Made by a program: the position numbers and the translations under genes. A model generated the notes under the pieces. That model did not search any database, was not told the origin of the DNA, and worked only from the letters and a program-made list of their open reading frames with translations. From JBAZAX01 sp964568625 (lineage in GTDB: Bacteria; Babelota; Babeliae; Babelales; RVW-14), in NCBI GenBank assembly GCA_964568625.1, contig CAZMQG010000015.1:1-38302 (forward strand): 38,302 bases of DNA. Reading direction: 5' to 3'. Below, piece by piece: positions 26,539 through 34,847 of this stretch (positions within the stretch are counted from its first letter, which is position 1; each line of letters begins with the position of its first letter).

Positions 26539-27869
26539 TATCCCCTCGATTTTTTAACAATTAATTTTATAGGGCAACCCTTTAAATCATAATTATCACG
26601 TAAAATATTTTCAATGCATCCAAGTTCAGTTGGACCAAACCATTCCGGAAAGTTCACATATAAATCTACAACTGGAATCTCCGCCGGTACAACTTCCGCT
26701 CTATAAACCTTAAGCTCCAGAGTTATTTTATATAAATGCCGCTTTCCCAACTCTTCCTTAAGAACATCATTGATATCTTTTCCTACAAAAGGATTTTCGC
26801 AGCGTGCCCAAATTTTTTGTAACTCAATTAAAACTTTACCCACATTTTTTTTCGTAACACAAGAAATCCATAGTTGAGGAATCTTATCGAAGATAAACTT
26901 ATACTCATCTATACATTTATCCAATAATATTTTTTTGTATTCATCGAGCAAATCAATTTTATTAAAAATTACCAACATATTCTTTTTTTGCTCATAGCAA
27001 AAGAACAACAACTTAAGTTCTTGATCTGAAATTCTACCCTCATGTGAAACATCAATCATAATAACAACGGTATCCGCTTCTCTTACCGCTGCAAATGAAC
27101 TTTTAACCATAAGTTCTTCCAGGTCATCATCTACGCGAGCTTTTTTGCGAACTCCAGCTGTATCTGTTAACTGAATTAAATCTTTAAAAAAGAATATATT
27201 TTGAGAAATGGCTTCGCGAGTGGTTCCTGCAATATCTGAAACTATTGATCTCTCTTGTTTTAAGATCTCATTCATCAACGATGATTTTCCAGCATTTGGC
27301 CGCCCAATTATCACAACTTTATGTTTTGGTTCATCTTCGTATTCAAGCTCTTTTAGCGGAATATTTTTTACAATCAAATCAAGCATTGTATTAATACCGC
27401 GACCATGAATTGCAGACATAGGCTCAATATTTCTAAACCCTAATGAATAAAAATCATGTATATTTTCTTCAAGAGCAGACGTATTTTCTGCCTTATTTAA
27501 AAATAAAAAAACAGGCTTTCCGGATTTATGTAAAAGCTGAGCAATTTTCCTATCTTCTTGGTGTATACCATTTTTTGCATCACAAATAAAACAGACAACT
27601 GCTGCCTTATCTAACAAAGCAATCAACTTTTCTTGAACTTTTTTTGAAATATCATCAAGATCTTTTCGAAACGAAAAACCACCAGTGTCAATGAGTTCAA
27701 ATGTTAGATTGTCATGAGTTACAGGTTCTTGAACATAATCTCGAGTAACACCCTCTTGATCAAAAACAATACTCTTCTTTTCGCCAATCAATCTATTAAA
27801 AATAGTAGATTTGCCTACGTTTGTTCTTCCTACAAGTAAAACTTTAGGTAAAATTGCTTTTTTTGTCAT
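26538..27869 (-). CDS. der: Der (EngA) double GTPase for 50S ribosome assembly
   Basis: This 443-residue protein has two tandem G domains and the KH-like C-terminal domain specific to Der. The first domain has GRTNVGKS (14-21), GVTRD, DTGGF (61-65) and NKAE in place of NKxD. The second has GRPNAGKS (189-196), GTTREA, DTAGV and NKID. Der is essential for 50S maturation. The first-domain NKAE variation keeps an acidic residue and should still recognise guanine. It overlaps lptB by one base and is the first gene of a der-lptB-hpf run. Confidence 0.96.
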   Translation of the reverse strand: MTKKAILPKVLLVGRTNVGKSTIFNRLIGEKKSIVFDQEGVTRDYVQEPVTHDNLTFELIDTGGFSFRKDLDDISKKVQEKLIALLDKAAVVCFICDAKNGIHQEDRKIAQLLHKSGKPVFLFLNKAENTSALEENIHDFYSLGFRNIEPMSAIHGRGINTMLDLIVKNIPLKELEYEDEPKHKVVIIGRPNAGKSSLMNEILKQERSIVSDIAGTTREAISQNIFFFKDLIQLTDTAGVRKKARVDDDLEELMVKSSFAAVREADTVVIMIDVSHEGRISDQELKLLFFCYEQKKNMLVIFNKIDLLDEYKKILLDKCIDEYKFIFDKIPQLWISCVTKKNVGKVLIELQKIWARCENPFVGKDINDVLKEELGKRHLYKITLELKVYRAEVVPAEIPVVDLYVNFPEWFGPTELGCIENILRDNYDLKGCPIKLIVKKSRG

Positions 27870-28242
27870 CTTTTTGCCTAACTTTGTCCGCCATCACCAA
27901 CTGTAATTTACATACTTATTACAATGACGGATTTTGCCTGATACCACAAGATAAGCCGCTTGGTATATTCCAAAATATATTACATTATAATTATATCATA
28001 AAATTTTATGTTTTTATTGGCATATTTCTATACGAAGACGTAATTAAAGCTATCTATGAATAAAATATCTCAAATAGAAAAGATTACTGTTTTTTTAAAA
28101 AAAACATTTCATATAATTCTTTTAAAAAGCAGCTACAGGCATCAATTAAACTGCTTAAATCAAAATATTGACTTGAAAATAAGTTTCTAGTCAACCTAGT
28201 TTAGAAAATAAAAAATGCCCGCATTTTTTTACAGGACATAAA
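27870..28242. other. intergenic region between divergent der and the binding-protein/channel operon
   Basis: This 373-base spacer must hold promoters for both directions. A TTGACT/AGTCAA inverted pair lies around 28168-28195, and an AAGCAG/CTGCTT pair around 28127-28156, but neither is a convincing operator or terminator. A 44-codon frame (28056-28190) has no ribosome site and no protein-like features. I see no RNA gene. AGGA lies seven bases before the downstream ATG at 28243. Confidence 0.45.
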
Positions 28243-29529
28243 ATGAAAAAGTTAATTTTAATATATTTATATTTAGCCAGTATAAATATTTTAGCCACTA
28301 TACCAATCAAACAAGAACCTTCCAATTTACCAAAAGCCAATTTATCTCAAACACTAAGTACTCCACTTGCCACTAATATAACAGTAACACCGCAGCTAAT
28401 TAATCCCTTAAATTATGCCTTACAAACAAGAGTTATATCGGATAAATATGAATTAGACTTGTGCACATCTCTTCCACAAACAGGAGAAGTTGCAATAATT
28501 GGGGATCATATATTAACAGGCATGCAGGCATTTTTATTAAAACTTAAAACTTTACCCAATTTCAATTTTTATATAAAAATTGATGCACGTGATGATGGCG
28601 GAAATATAACAAAAACTGTAGAAAATATTAATACTCTAAATAAAAAAACGCCTCTATTTACAAGTCTTTTTGGCTCAACCACAATGAGGTGCATAATGCC
28701 ATATTTAAAAAAAAATAAACTTGTATCAATTTTCCCAATTGAAGGATTAGAAAGATGGCGAACGCATTCAAATAAAAATACTATATTTTTCAGAGCATCA
28801 GACAAAGCACAAATTACAGCACTTATTGATTATTCGATAAACTCTTTACATAAAAAAAGATTTGCCGTTTTTTATGAAGCTAGTGAATGGGGAGAAGGAG
28901 TTCTGGCAGAAATTAAAAACGTGCTAAGCGAAAGGAAAATAGAATTACTCGCATATGGATCTTACCCTCAAAAAACCGTAAGTGTTCTGCGTGCCGTAAA
29001 AAAATTATCTGCAGCTGAAAAAGATCCTGATGCCATATTGTGCGTAGCACAAGCCCGTCCCGCATATAACTTCATTCAACAAATGATAAACAATGGATTT
29101 ACCAAAGTTTCATACTTATGTATAGATGGGTTATTTTCAATACAAGAAACATTAACAAAATCACGCGGGATAACCATTGTTACAACCTCTGTTGTACCAG
29201 ATCCATTCAAAAGTTTACTGCCAATAGCAAAAGAGTACAGAGCCGATATGAAAAAATATTTTCCCAACAAAAATTTATCTCCATTTTCATTTGAAAGTTA
29301 TATAAATTCTACAATATTATGCGAATGCATAAAAGCCTCCCAATTTCCAATTTCAGCAAACAAACTTCTTAATACAATTGAAAATATAAAAAACTTCGAC
29401 ATTCCAATAATAAAAGATTTAAATTTAAATTTTAATCCTGAAACTCGAACACTTTCAAGCCGAATATGGATAAATGCCGGAGGCGGCAAGGAATGGGAAG
29501 AATGGTCATTCAATATTGAAAGAACTTAA
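28243..29529 (+). CDS. periplasmic type-I solute-binding protein (Peripla_BP_6/LivJ-like)
   Basis: This 428-residue protein has a signal peptide (MKKLILIYLYLASINILA) and a two-lobed periplasmic-binding-protein type I fold. The first lobe has IGDHILTGMQAFL, IDARDDGGNITKTVENI and LFTSLFGSTTMRCIMPYLKKN. The second has RFAVFYEASEWGEGVLAEIKNVL, SVLRAVKKLSAAEKDPDAILCVAQARPAYNFIQQM and YRADMKKYFPNKNLSPFSFESYINS. This is the fold of LivJ-type amino-acid receptors and of the amino-terminal domain of glutamate receptors. No ABC permease gene lies nearby. Instead a channel-like gene begins one base after the stop. I infer that it senses a small ligand in the periplasm for that channel. Confidence 0.85.
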   Translation: MKKLILIYLYLASINILATIPIKQEPSNLPKANLSQTLSTPLATNITVTPQLINPLNYALQTRVISDKYELDLCTSLPQTGEVAIIGDHILTGMQAFLLKLKTLPNFNFYIKIDARDDGGNITKTVENINTLNKKTPLFTSLFGSTTMRCIMPYLKKNKLVSIFPIEGLERWRTHSNKNTIFFRASDKAQITALIDYSINSLHKKRFAVFYEASEWGEGVLAEIKNVLSERKIELLAYGSYPQKTVSVLRAVKKLSAAEKDPDAILCVAQARPAYNFIQQMINNGFTKVSYLCIDGLFSIQETLTKSRGITIVTTSVVPDPFKSLLPIAKEYRADMKKYFPNKNLSPFSFESYINSTILCECIKASQFPISANKLLNTIENIKNFDIPIIKDLNLNFNPETRTLSSRIWINAGGGKEWEEWSFNIERT

Positions 29530-29530
29530 A

Positions 29531-30661
29531 ATGAAAAAGTCCTATTTAGAAGATCTGTTCAATTTTAAAGAACATTTAAAAATCAATATTGTATGTGCAA
29601 AATTTAAAACAATCATAATGATGCTTGTTGCAGGCCTACTTTTAGTTGAATTTTGGTTAGCCCTTTCAAAGCCAAATATTACTGACACGATACCACTACT
29701 TAATCCTGTTAATGCAAAAGTTATTAAAGATTTCGGCCCATTTGCAGTAAATGTAAAAACGGGAATGTTTATAAAAAATTTTCCATTATTTGACGTAATT
29801 AAAAATGATTTTACAATTGACGCAGTAATTTGGTTTGAATTCAATGCTGACGAAATTCCAATTGAACGTGTAGAAACTTTTTCATTCGATAATGATAAAA
29901 TTCTTTACAAATCTACTCCAGACATAAAAATAATCAACAATAAAATCTTTGCAAAATTCAACGTAACCTTCAATATAAAAACATCTTTAAATTTCAATAA
30001 GTTTCCATTCGAAGACCATAAAATAGCGCTTGTTATATCTAATAATTTTGTAACTCCAAATGAAATGTATTTTACAACAGATTCCAATTCATTCCAGATA
30101 ACGCCCAATATTATTCCTACAAGCTGGAAGCTTAAAGACTTAAATGTTAACTCGGGCTATTCAAACATTGAGCTTGATAAACAGGATACAAATAAAAAAA
30201 TTTCATCTCCAAAAGCGCTTTTTACATTCGACATTGAAAAAAATGGCATTCGAAAAATTTTGGTAATTTTCATTCCCCTTTTTGCCTCAATTTTTTTATC
30301 ACTATTCTCATTTGTAATGAACTTAGCAAACGTTGTTGGAAAATTTAGTTTGGCTATAAGCGCATTATCAACTTTAATCGGATACCGATTTGTTATAGAA
30401 CAGATGATACCTCAAGTTGGATATTTAACAACCACCGACATTATATATATTTTACTTTTGTTAATCTCGCTTATATGCTTTATTTTTCAGCTATTGATTA
30501 CTCGCATTTTTATGCTGTATTCTGGAGAAATAAAAAATACACCCGAGGAAAGCCATAAATTGCAAAAATATGTCGACAAATTGGAAAAAATAAGTAGCAT
30601 CACTTTTTTAGTAATTTGCATAATTTTAACCACATCAATTGGACTAGTACTATTAATTTAA
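29531..30661 (+). CDS. putative pentameric (Cys-loop/Pro-loop) ligand-gated ion channel subunit
   Basis: This 376-residue protein has an N-terminal membrane helix (27-45), a beta-rich external domain (about 50-235) and four helices placed as M1-M4 of pentameric ligand-gated channels. The external domain has NFNKFPFEDHKIALVI (153-168), matching the F-P-F-D signature of the Pro-loop. M1 (243-264) has the conserved Pro249. M2 follows in GKFSLAISALSTLIGYRFVI. PQVGYLTTTDIIYI (294-307) matches the M2-M3 loop and M3 start. A polar loop (331-352) precedes M4 at the C-terminus. No Cys-loop cysteines exist, as in other bacterial members. The longer upstream frame overlaps the previous gene; the ATG at 29531 lies one base after its TAA, so the two are translationally coupled. 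The ligand and ion are unknown. Confidence 0.77.
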   Translation: MKKSYLEDLFNFKEHLKINIVCAKFKTIIMMLVAGLLLVEFWLALSKPNITDTIPLLNPVNAKVIKDFGPFAVNVKTGMFIKNFPLFDVIKNDFTIDAVIWFEFNADEIPIERVETFSFDNDKILYKSTPDIKIINNKIFAKFNVTFNIKTSLNFNKFPFEDHKIALVISNNFVTPNEMYFTTDSNSFQITPNIIPTSWKLKDLNVNSGYSNIELDKQDTNKKISSPKALFTFDIEKNGIRKILVIFIPLFASIFLSLFSFVMNLANVVGKFSLAISALSTLIGYRFVIEQMIPQVGYLTTTDIIYILLLLISLICFIFQLLITRIFMLYSGEIKNTPEESHKLQKYVDKLEKISSITFLVICIILTTSIGLVLLI

Positions 30662-30691
30662 AGCATGTTTGACATGCTATGCAGGAGCAAT

Positions 30692-32668
30692 ATGAAAAGA
30701 TCATCGAGCTATCGTTCACGCAGAAAAAACAAATTCAGCTTTGTAAAAACATTTTTAAAGACAGTATTAATTTTGGGATTACTTACAACAACAATTATTC
30801 TTCTAACGCCAAGCCCATATTTTAAAGATGGATTTAAAAATTTAAAGGAACTGCAAGCTTATGCAGACCAAACAAATGAACAAACCCCAATGGAAAATGC
30901 AGATACGCTAAGACCGGAATTCACAAAATACTATCAATCACAAATTCCGACATTTTCTCAAAAAATAAAAAATAAAATAAAATTATTACTATACCTAGCA
31001 GGTATCAAAGAAAAACCAGTTTGGAGCGTAAGCTTTTTTAAAACAATTCTTGAAAACACTGAAAAATCAAGGAAAAATTCAGGGCATACCGATAATCTGA
31101 TTTACAAAATTCAAACAGATCCAAGTTCCAAATTTGTAATTTTTGGGAATATGCAAGGGGCATTCCACTCCCTTGTTCGATGCTTAAATAAAATCAAAGA
31201 ACTTGGAATTATTGGAGATGATTTTAAAGTAACTAATTCTAATAATTACATAGTTTTTATGGGTGATCTTGTGGATCGTTCACCTTTTACTCTTGAAATA
31301 TTCACGGTAGCATTAAAACTCATTGAAGCCAATCCGCAAAATGTCATTTATTTACGCGGCAATCATGAAGCAAAAGATTATTGGCAAGAACATACTCTTA
31401 AAACAGAACTGCAAATACGCGCTGCCCATTTATCAAAGGAACCTATTCCGCTTCAAAAAGAAGTCAGCTCTTTTTTCAATACTCTTCCTCTGGCAATTTA
31501 TTTAACCGTACCAAAAGCTGTAAACAATTTTATACGCATATCTGAGTTTGCACGATCTGAAAATGAGATTTTAAATGAGATAAATTATGCTGATTTTTTA
31601 ACCAAACCACAATCATCTAAATTCGACTACCTTGTAATTAAAGAACCATATGAACCAAAACCTGATATAAACATTAATATCAAAGCGTCAATACACAATG
31701 AAAAAAAACGCAAAACATTCCAAAAATCTGAAGGACTTAGATTGCTAGCACCAGATATGGATTCTGTATCTTGGAATATTCTTTCATGTCCAACAATTGT
31801 TTATCAAAAAGCCCTAGATTTTTATAATGATGCATTTGTAATCCTATCCGCCTCAGATAGCCTAGAAAATTGGGAAATAACTTTATACAGCCGTGACGTT
31901 AGGACAAAAGATCCATTCAAAGAAACACGATTTAATTTCCTTTCCGGACTAGATATAAACTCACATAAAACAAAAATGGCTAATGCTCAACTTGCAGTAA
32001 AAACACAAATTCAACAACCAATCACTCAACAACCTCAGGCCACACAATCGCCTCAGATAACACCAATAACACAACAACCAGTTGCTCAACATCCACAGGT
32101 TATTCTACCGGCACAACAGCAACAAGCTCAAGCTCCAACACAAACTTCGCAAGTTGTCGTTCAAACGCCACAACAACCAGCACAACCCCATGTTGTTCAA
32201 CAACCTCAAGTTATAGTCCCGGCACAGCAACCGCAAACTCCAATACCACCACAAACGTCACAAGTTAATATTCCAGTACAAAATCCATCAACACCACAAC
32301 CTGTTGCTCAAAAATTACAGGTTGTAGCGCCTACACACCAACAAACTCCAGTACCAACACAAACTCCACAAGTTATACAACAACAACCAGTTCCCCAACA
32401 ATCACAGGTTGTAATACTTACACCGCTACAACAAGCTCCAGCACCAACACAAACTCAACAAGTTGTTATTCCAGTACAAAATCCACCATCACCGGAACCT
32501 GTTGCTCAACAATTACAGGTTGTAGCACCCACACACCAACAAACTCCAGTACAAACACAAACTCCACAAGTTATACAACAGCAACCAGTTGTCATTCAAC
32601 AACCTCAAGTTGCTGTTCCTACACAACCAACAGCTGAACAAACACAAAAATACAAACAAACGCAATAA
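30692..32668 (+). CDS. membrane-anchored PPP-like phosphoesterase with degenerate metal site and repeat tail
   Basis: This 658-residue protein has a membrane anchor (about 17-38), a calcineurin/PPP-like phosphatase domain (about 145-420) and a 229-residue tail rich in Gln, Pro, Thr and Val. The second and third PPP motifs are intact, GDLVDRS (191-197) and LRGNHE (221-226). The first, usually GDxHG, reads GNMQG (152-156), so both metal-binding side chains of that motif are changed. It may be inactive, use altered metals, or bind substrate only. The tail is built from degenerate units such as PVAQQLQVVAPTHQQTPV. ATG at 30692 has AGGAG five bases upstream. It follows the channel gene by 30 bases. 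Confidence 0.78.
   Translation: MKRSSSYRSRRKNKFSFVKTFLKTVLILGLLTTTIILLTPSPYFKDGFKNLKELQAYADQTNEQTPMENADTLRPEFTKYYQSQIPTFSQKIKNKIKLLLYLAGIKEKPVWSVSFFKTILENTEKSRKNSGHTDNLIYKIQTDPSSKFVIFGNMQGAFHSLVRCLNKIKELGIIGDDFKVTNSNNYIVFMGDLVDRSPFTLEIFTVALKLIEANPQNVIYLRGNHEAKDYWQEHTLKTELQIRAAHLSKEPIPLQKEVSSFFNTLPLAIYLTVPKAVNNFIRISEFARSENEILNEINYADFLTKPQSSKFDYLVIKEPYEPKPDININIKASIHNEKKRKTFQKSEGLRLLAPDMDSVSWNILSCPTIVYQKALDFYNDAFVILSASDSLENWEITLYSRDVRTKDPFKETRFNFLSGLDINSHKTKMANAQLAVKTQIQQPITQQPQATQSPQITPITQQPVAQHPQVILPAQQQQAQAPTQTSQVVVQTPQQPAQPHVVQQPQVIVPAQQPQTPIPPQTSQVNIPVQNPSTPQPVAQKLQVVAPTHQQTPVPTQTPQVIQQQPVPQQSQVVILTPLQQAPAPTQTQQVVIPVQNPPSPEPVAQQLQVVAPTHQQTPVQTQTPQVIQQQPVVIQQPQVAVPTQPTAEQTQKYKQTQ
32271..32590 (+). 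repeat. in-frame 198-base repeat within the Q/P-rich tail
   Basis: Bases 32271-32392 recur at 32469-32590 with few changes, an offset of 198 bases or 66 codons, so the reading frame is kept. Smaller CAACAACC- and CCAACACAAACTCCAC-type units repeat through 32000-32650. This is a recently duplicated low-complexity coding segment, likely variable in length between strains. Confidence 0.85.
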
Positions 32669-32710
32669 ATATTTTAAATATAAAAAGAGAGAAGGGAGAA
32701 GGACAAGGAG

Positions 32711-34831
32711 ATGAAGCTAAAAAAAATCTTATTTACAATTTTTTTGCTCTTTCCATACATAGCTTGGCCAAAAGATAAAAATATATCTTTAGTTAAGCTA
32801 AAAGCAGAAGATATTAATTTAACACTTGGAGGCAGATTAAAAGAAGATTACTTTTTTTATCAACGCGTCAGAACTTTAAGTGATAAATTTTTTGATCAAA
32901 ATGATTTTTTCCGTCATAAGCTACAACTTGATTTAAAAATGGATCAGGGAGCAAAGAAAAATGGAACGCCAACAACAGAAGCCGGCATCAGATTAACAAA
33001 TTATGTCATTTGGCAACAAAATCATTATTACACTCCATTTTCACGCGAAAATATCAGATCATTAGATCTTGATTCGGTTATCACAGCAAACAATGTTGGG
33101 AGCAAAACATTAATGCCAATCATTTATGTTGAAGATGCTTGGTTCAAATTAAATATTGATACGTTTTGTCATACACTCAATAAAAATCCGACATTTTTTA
33201 AAATAGGTTTTTTTGAGTATGAAGTTGGTAGAGGAATATCTCTTGGCTACCACAACGATATGGCTGTCGAATATCTCGGCTGGCCCGGGCAAAGTAATTT
33301 TACACGCTATCCACAAATGCCTCCGGGAATGTTATTGCATTCTAATATTTTGAACGATCTTGCATTTGAGTTATACTTCATGAAATGGCACGAAAATGAT
33401 GCAAACCTTGATGACGTTATGGCACCAACTCGAGCACAAAGGCTTGGGTCCAGCAGGACAGAACGAGGATCCAACAAAGATAGAAATTCTTGGGTTTTAA
33501 AATTTCAGTACACTCCACCTGATAAATTATTAGAAGATGTTTATTTTGAACCATACTGGATTTATACAAAAGCTCCGGATCAAATGCTTGAATTTGACGC
33601 TGATGCAAGCTCACGTCTACACACTTTTGGCGCAATGCTTGAATTCAAAAAAAATAATTTCGATGTAAACGTCGAAATTGCAGGACAAACAGGAGAACAG
33701 GACGTTTATGGAATCGATCGAAACGTCAAAATGTTAAGTAGAAATGCAACTGGAGGCACAGAAGAAGTTTTCAGTCACGTAGTATTCCCAGCTCCTGCGG
33801 GATCTAATATTCCTGAAAATCTCGGCCGCAGAAAAGTACCTGTTAAAAATGAAAGTTATGTAAAGCCCGAAGATTATGATGCTCAAAAAAGTTTAGACTA
33901 TATCGTCAACTCTGATCAAAATAGAAATGTAGATAGGCAGGGCAAGGAAATAATTGGGGTAGGCTGGAACCAAGGTGGAAAAAATATACAAATTTATAAC
34001 TCAGATTTGTTTGGAAATGCCAGATTTAGAAAACCATATAAATTAGATTTAAATGGATTCATGGCAATTGCAGACATTGGTTACACATTTGATAAGTATC
34101 CTTTCAGAGTTGCAGGAACAGCAGGTCATATAAGTGGAGATAATTATCCATATAATGAAGAAGTCGATAAAACTTATCACGGATTTATCCCTCAACGATC
34201 CAGATACAAAGGGCTTGATGTACGCAGCACACTGATTTTCGATAGATTAGTCATCCCAAGACCACTTAATATAACCTATAGAACAATGTATGCATTTAAT
34301 AATCTTAAAGACGTAAGCAATCTTGAATTTTTGGGAGTCGGAGGAACCTGGTACCCTTTCAAAAAACGAACAAAGGGAACTCTCACTGCAAATTGTATTT
34401 TATTCTGGGAAGATGCAAATCTTTATAAATGGGATAAAGACGGCCATCATCCTGATCCGTTAATTGAAGCCCAAATAGCATACGACCGAGCAAAGCTCGG
34501 ATTCAGAGACGTAAATCCTATTTATAAATCAGACAACTATTATAAAGCCGGCGGCACCCCGGATCCTATGAACAAAGGTTGGTTGAGCAACCAAACAGCA
34601 AGTAGATTTCTTGGCGCTGAAATTGATGTAAAAGGTCAATTACAACTTATTAGTGAATGCAGATTACAAGGTAAAGTCTGTCTGTTTGTTCCCGGAGGTC
34701 TTTATAAAGATCTGGACGGACAACCAAACGAATTAACTCAATATGTCGACGCACAAGGCCTAAGCCATTACGAAAGCCTTGGACATAAGTATGCATTCGC
34801 ATTTATAGTAGGACTTGATTACACATTCTAA
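32711..34831 (+). CDS. predicted outer-membrane beta-barrel protein (alginate-export/porin-like)
   Basis: This 706-residue protein has a signal peptide (MKLKKILFTIFLLFPYIAWP) and then alternating strands such as LTLGGRLKEDYFFYQRV, FRHKLQLDLKMDQG, EAGIRLTNYVIW and AYRT-like repeats. The last strand is YAFAFIVGLDYTF and ends in Phe, the recognition signal for the barrel-assembly machinery. Aromatic girdle residues and motifs such as YVEDAWFKLNID and FFKIGFFEYEVGRGISLG resemble alginate-export-type (AlgE) barrels, but this is only a resemblance. It could form an uptake pore. The ribosome site region is purine-rich (GAAGGACAAGGAG directly before ATG). It is 42 bases after the phosphatase-like gene and 16 before mvaD. 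Confidence 0.75.
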   Translation: MKLKKILFTIFLLFPYIAWPKDKNISLVKLKAEDINLTLGGRLKEDYFFYQRVRTLSDKFFDQNDFFRHKLQLDLKMDQGAKKNGTPTTEAGIRLTNYVIWQQNHYYTPFSRENIRSLDLDSVITANNVGSKTLMPIIYVEDAWFKLNIDTFCHTLNKNPTFFKIGFFEYEVGRGISLGYHNDMAVEYLGWPGQSNFTRYPQMPPGMLLHSNILNDLAFELYFMKWHENDANLDDVMAPTRAQRLGSSRTERGSNKDRNSWVLKFQYTPPDKLLEDVYFEPYWIYTKAPDQMLEFDADASSRLHTFGAMLEFKKNNFDVNVEIAGQTGEQDVYGIDRNVKMLSRNATGGTEEVFSHVVFPAPAGSNIPENLGRRKVPVKNESYVKPEDYDAQKSLDYIVNSDQNRNVDRQGKEIIGVGWNQGGKNIQIYNSDLFGNARFRKPYKLDLNGFMAIADIGYTFDKYPFRVAGTAGHISGDNYPYNEEVDKTYHGFIPQRSRYKGLDVRSTLIFDRLVIPRPLNITYRTMYAFNNLKDVSNLEFLGVGGTWYPFKKRTKGTLTANCILFWEDANLYKWDKDGHHPDPLIEAQIAYDRAKLGFRDVNPIYKSDNYYKAGGTPDPMNKGWLSNQTASRFLGAEIDVKGQLQLISECRLQGKVCLFVPGGLYKDLDGQPNELTQYVDAQGLSHYESLGHKYAFAFIVGLDYTF

Positions 34832-34847
34832 AAAGTAATTTTAAAAA

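Noticed and set aside
27854..28063. 69-codon plus-strand frame beside der
   Set aside because: It overlaps the start of der, lacks a ribosome site and has a composition like translated AT-rich spacer.
28056..28190. 44-codon frame upstream of the binding-protein gene
   Set aside because: No Shine-Dalgarno sequence and no recognisable domain or signal; one short frame in AT-rich DNA is expected by chance.
31990..32660. Repeats considered as a possible CRISPR or non-coding array
   Set aside because: The units are degenerate, keep the reading frame and encode a Gln/Pro/Thr/Val tail; there are no constant repeats with unique spacers and no cas genes.
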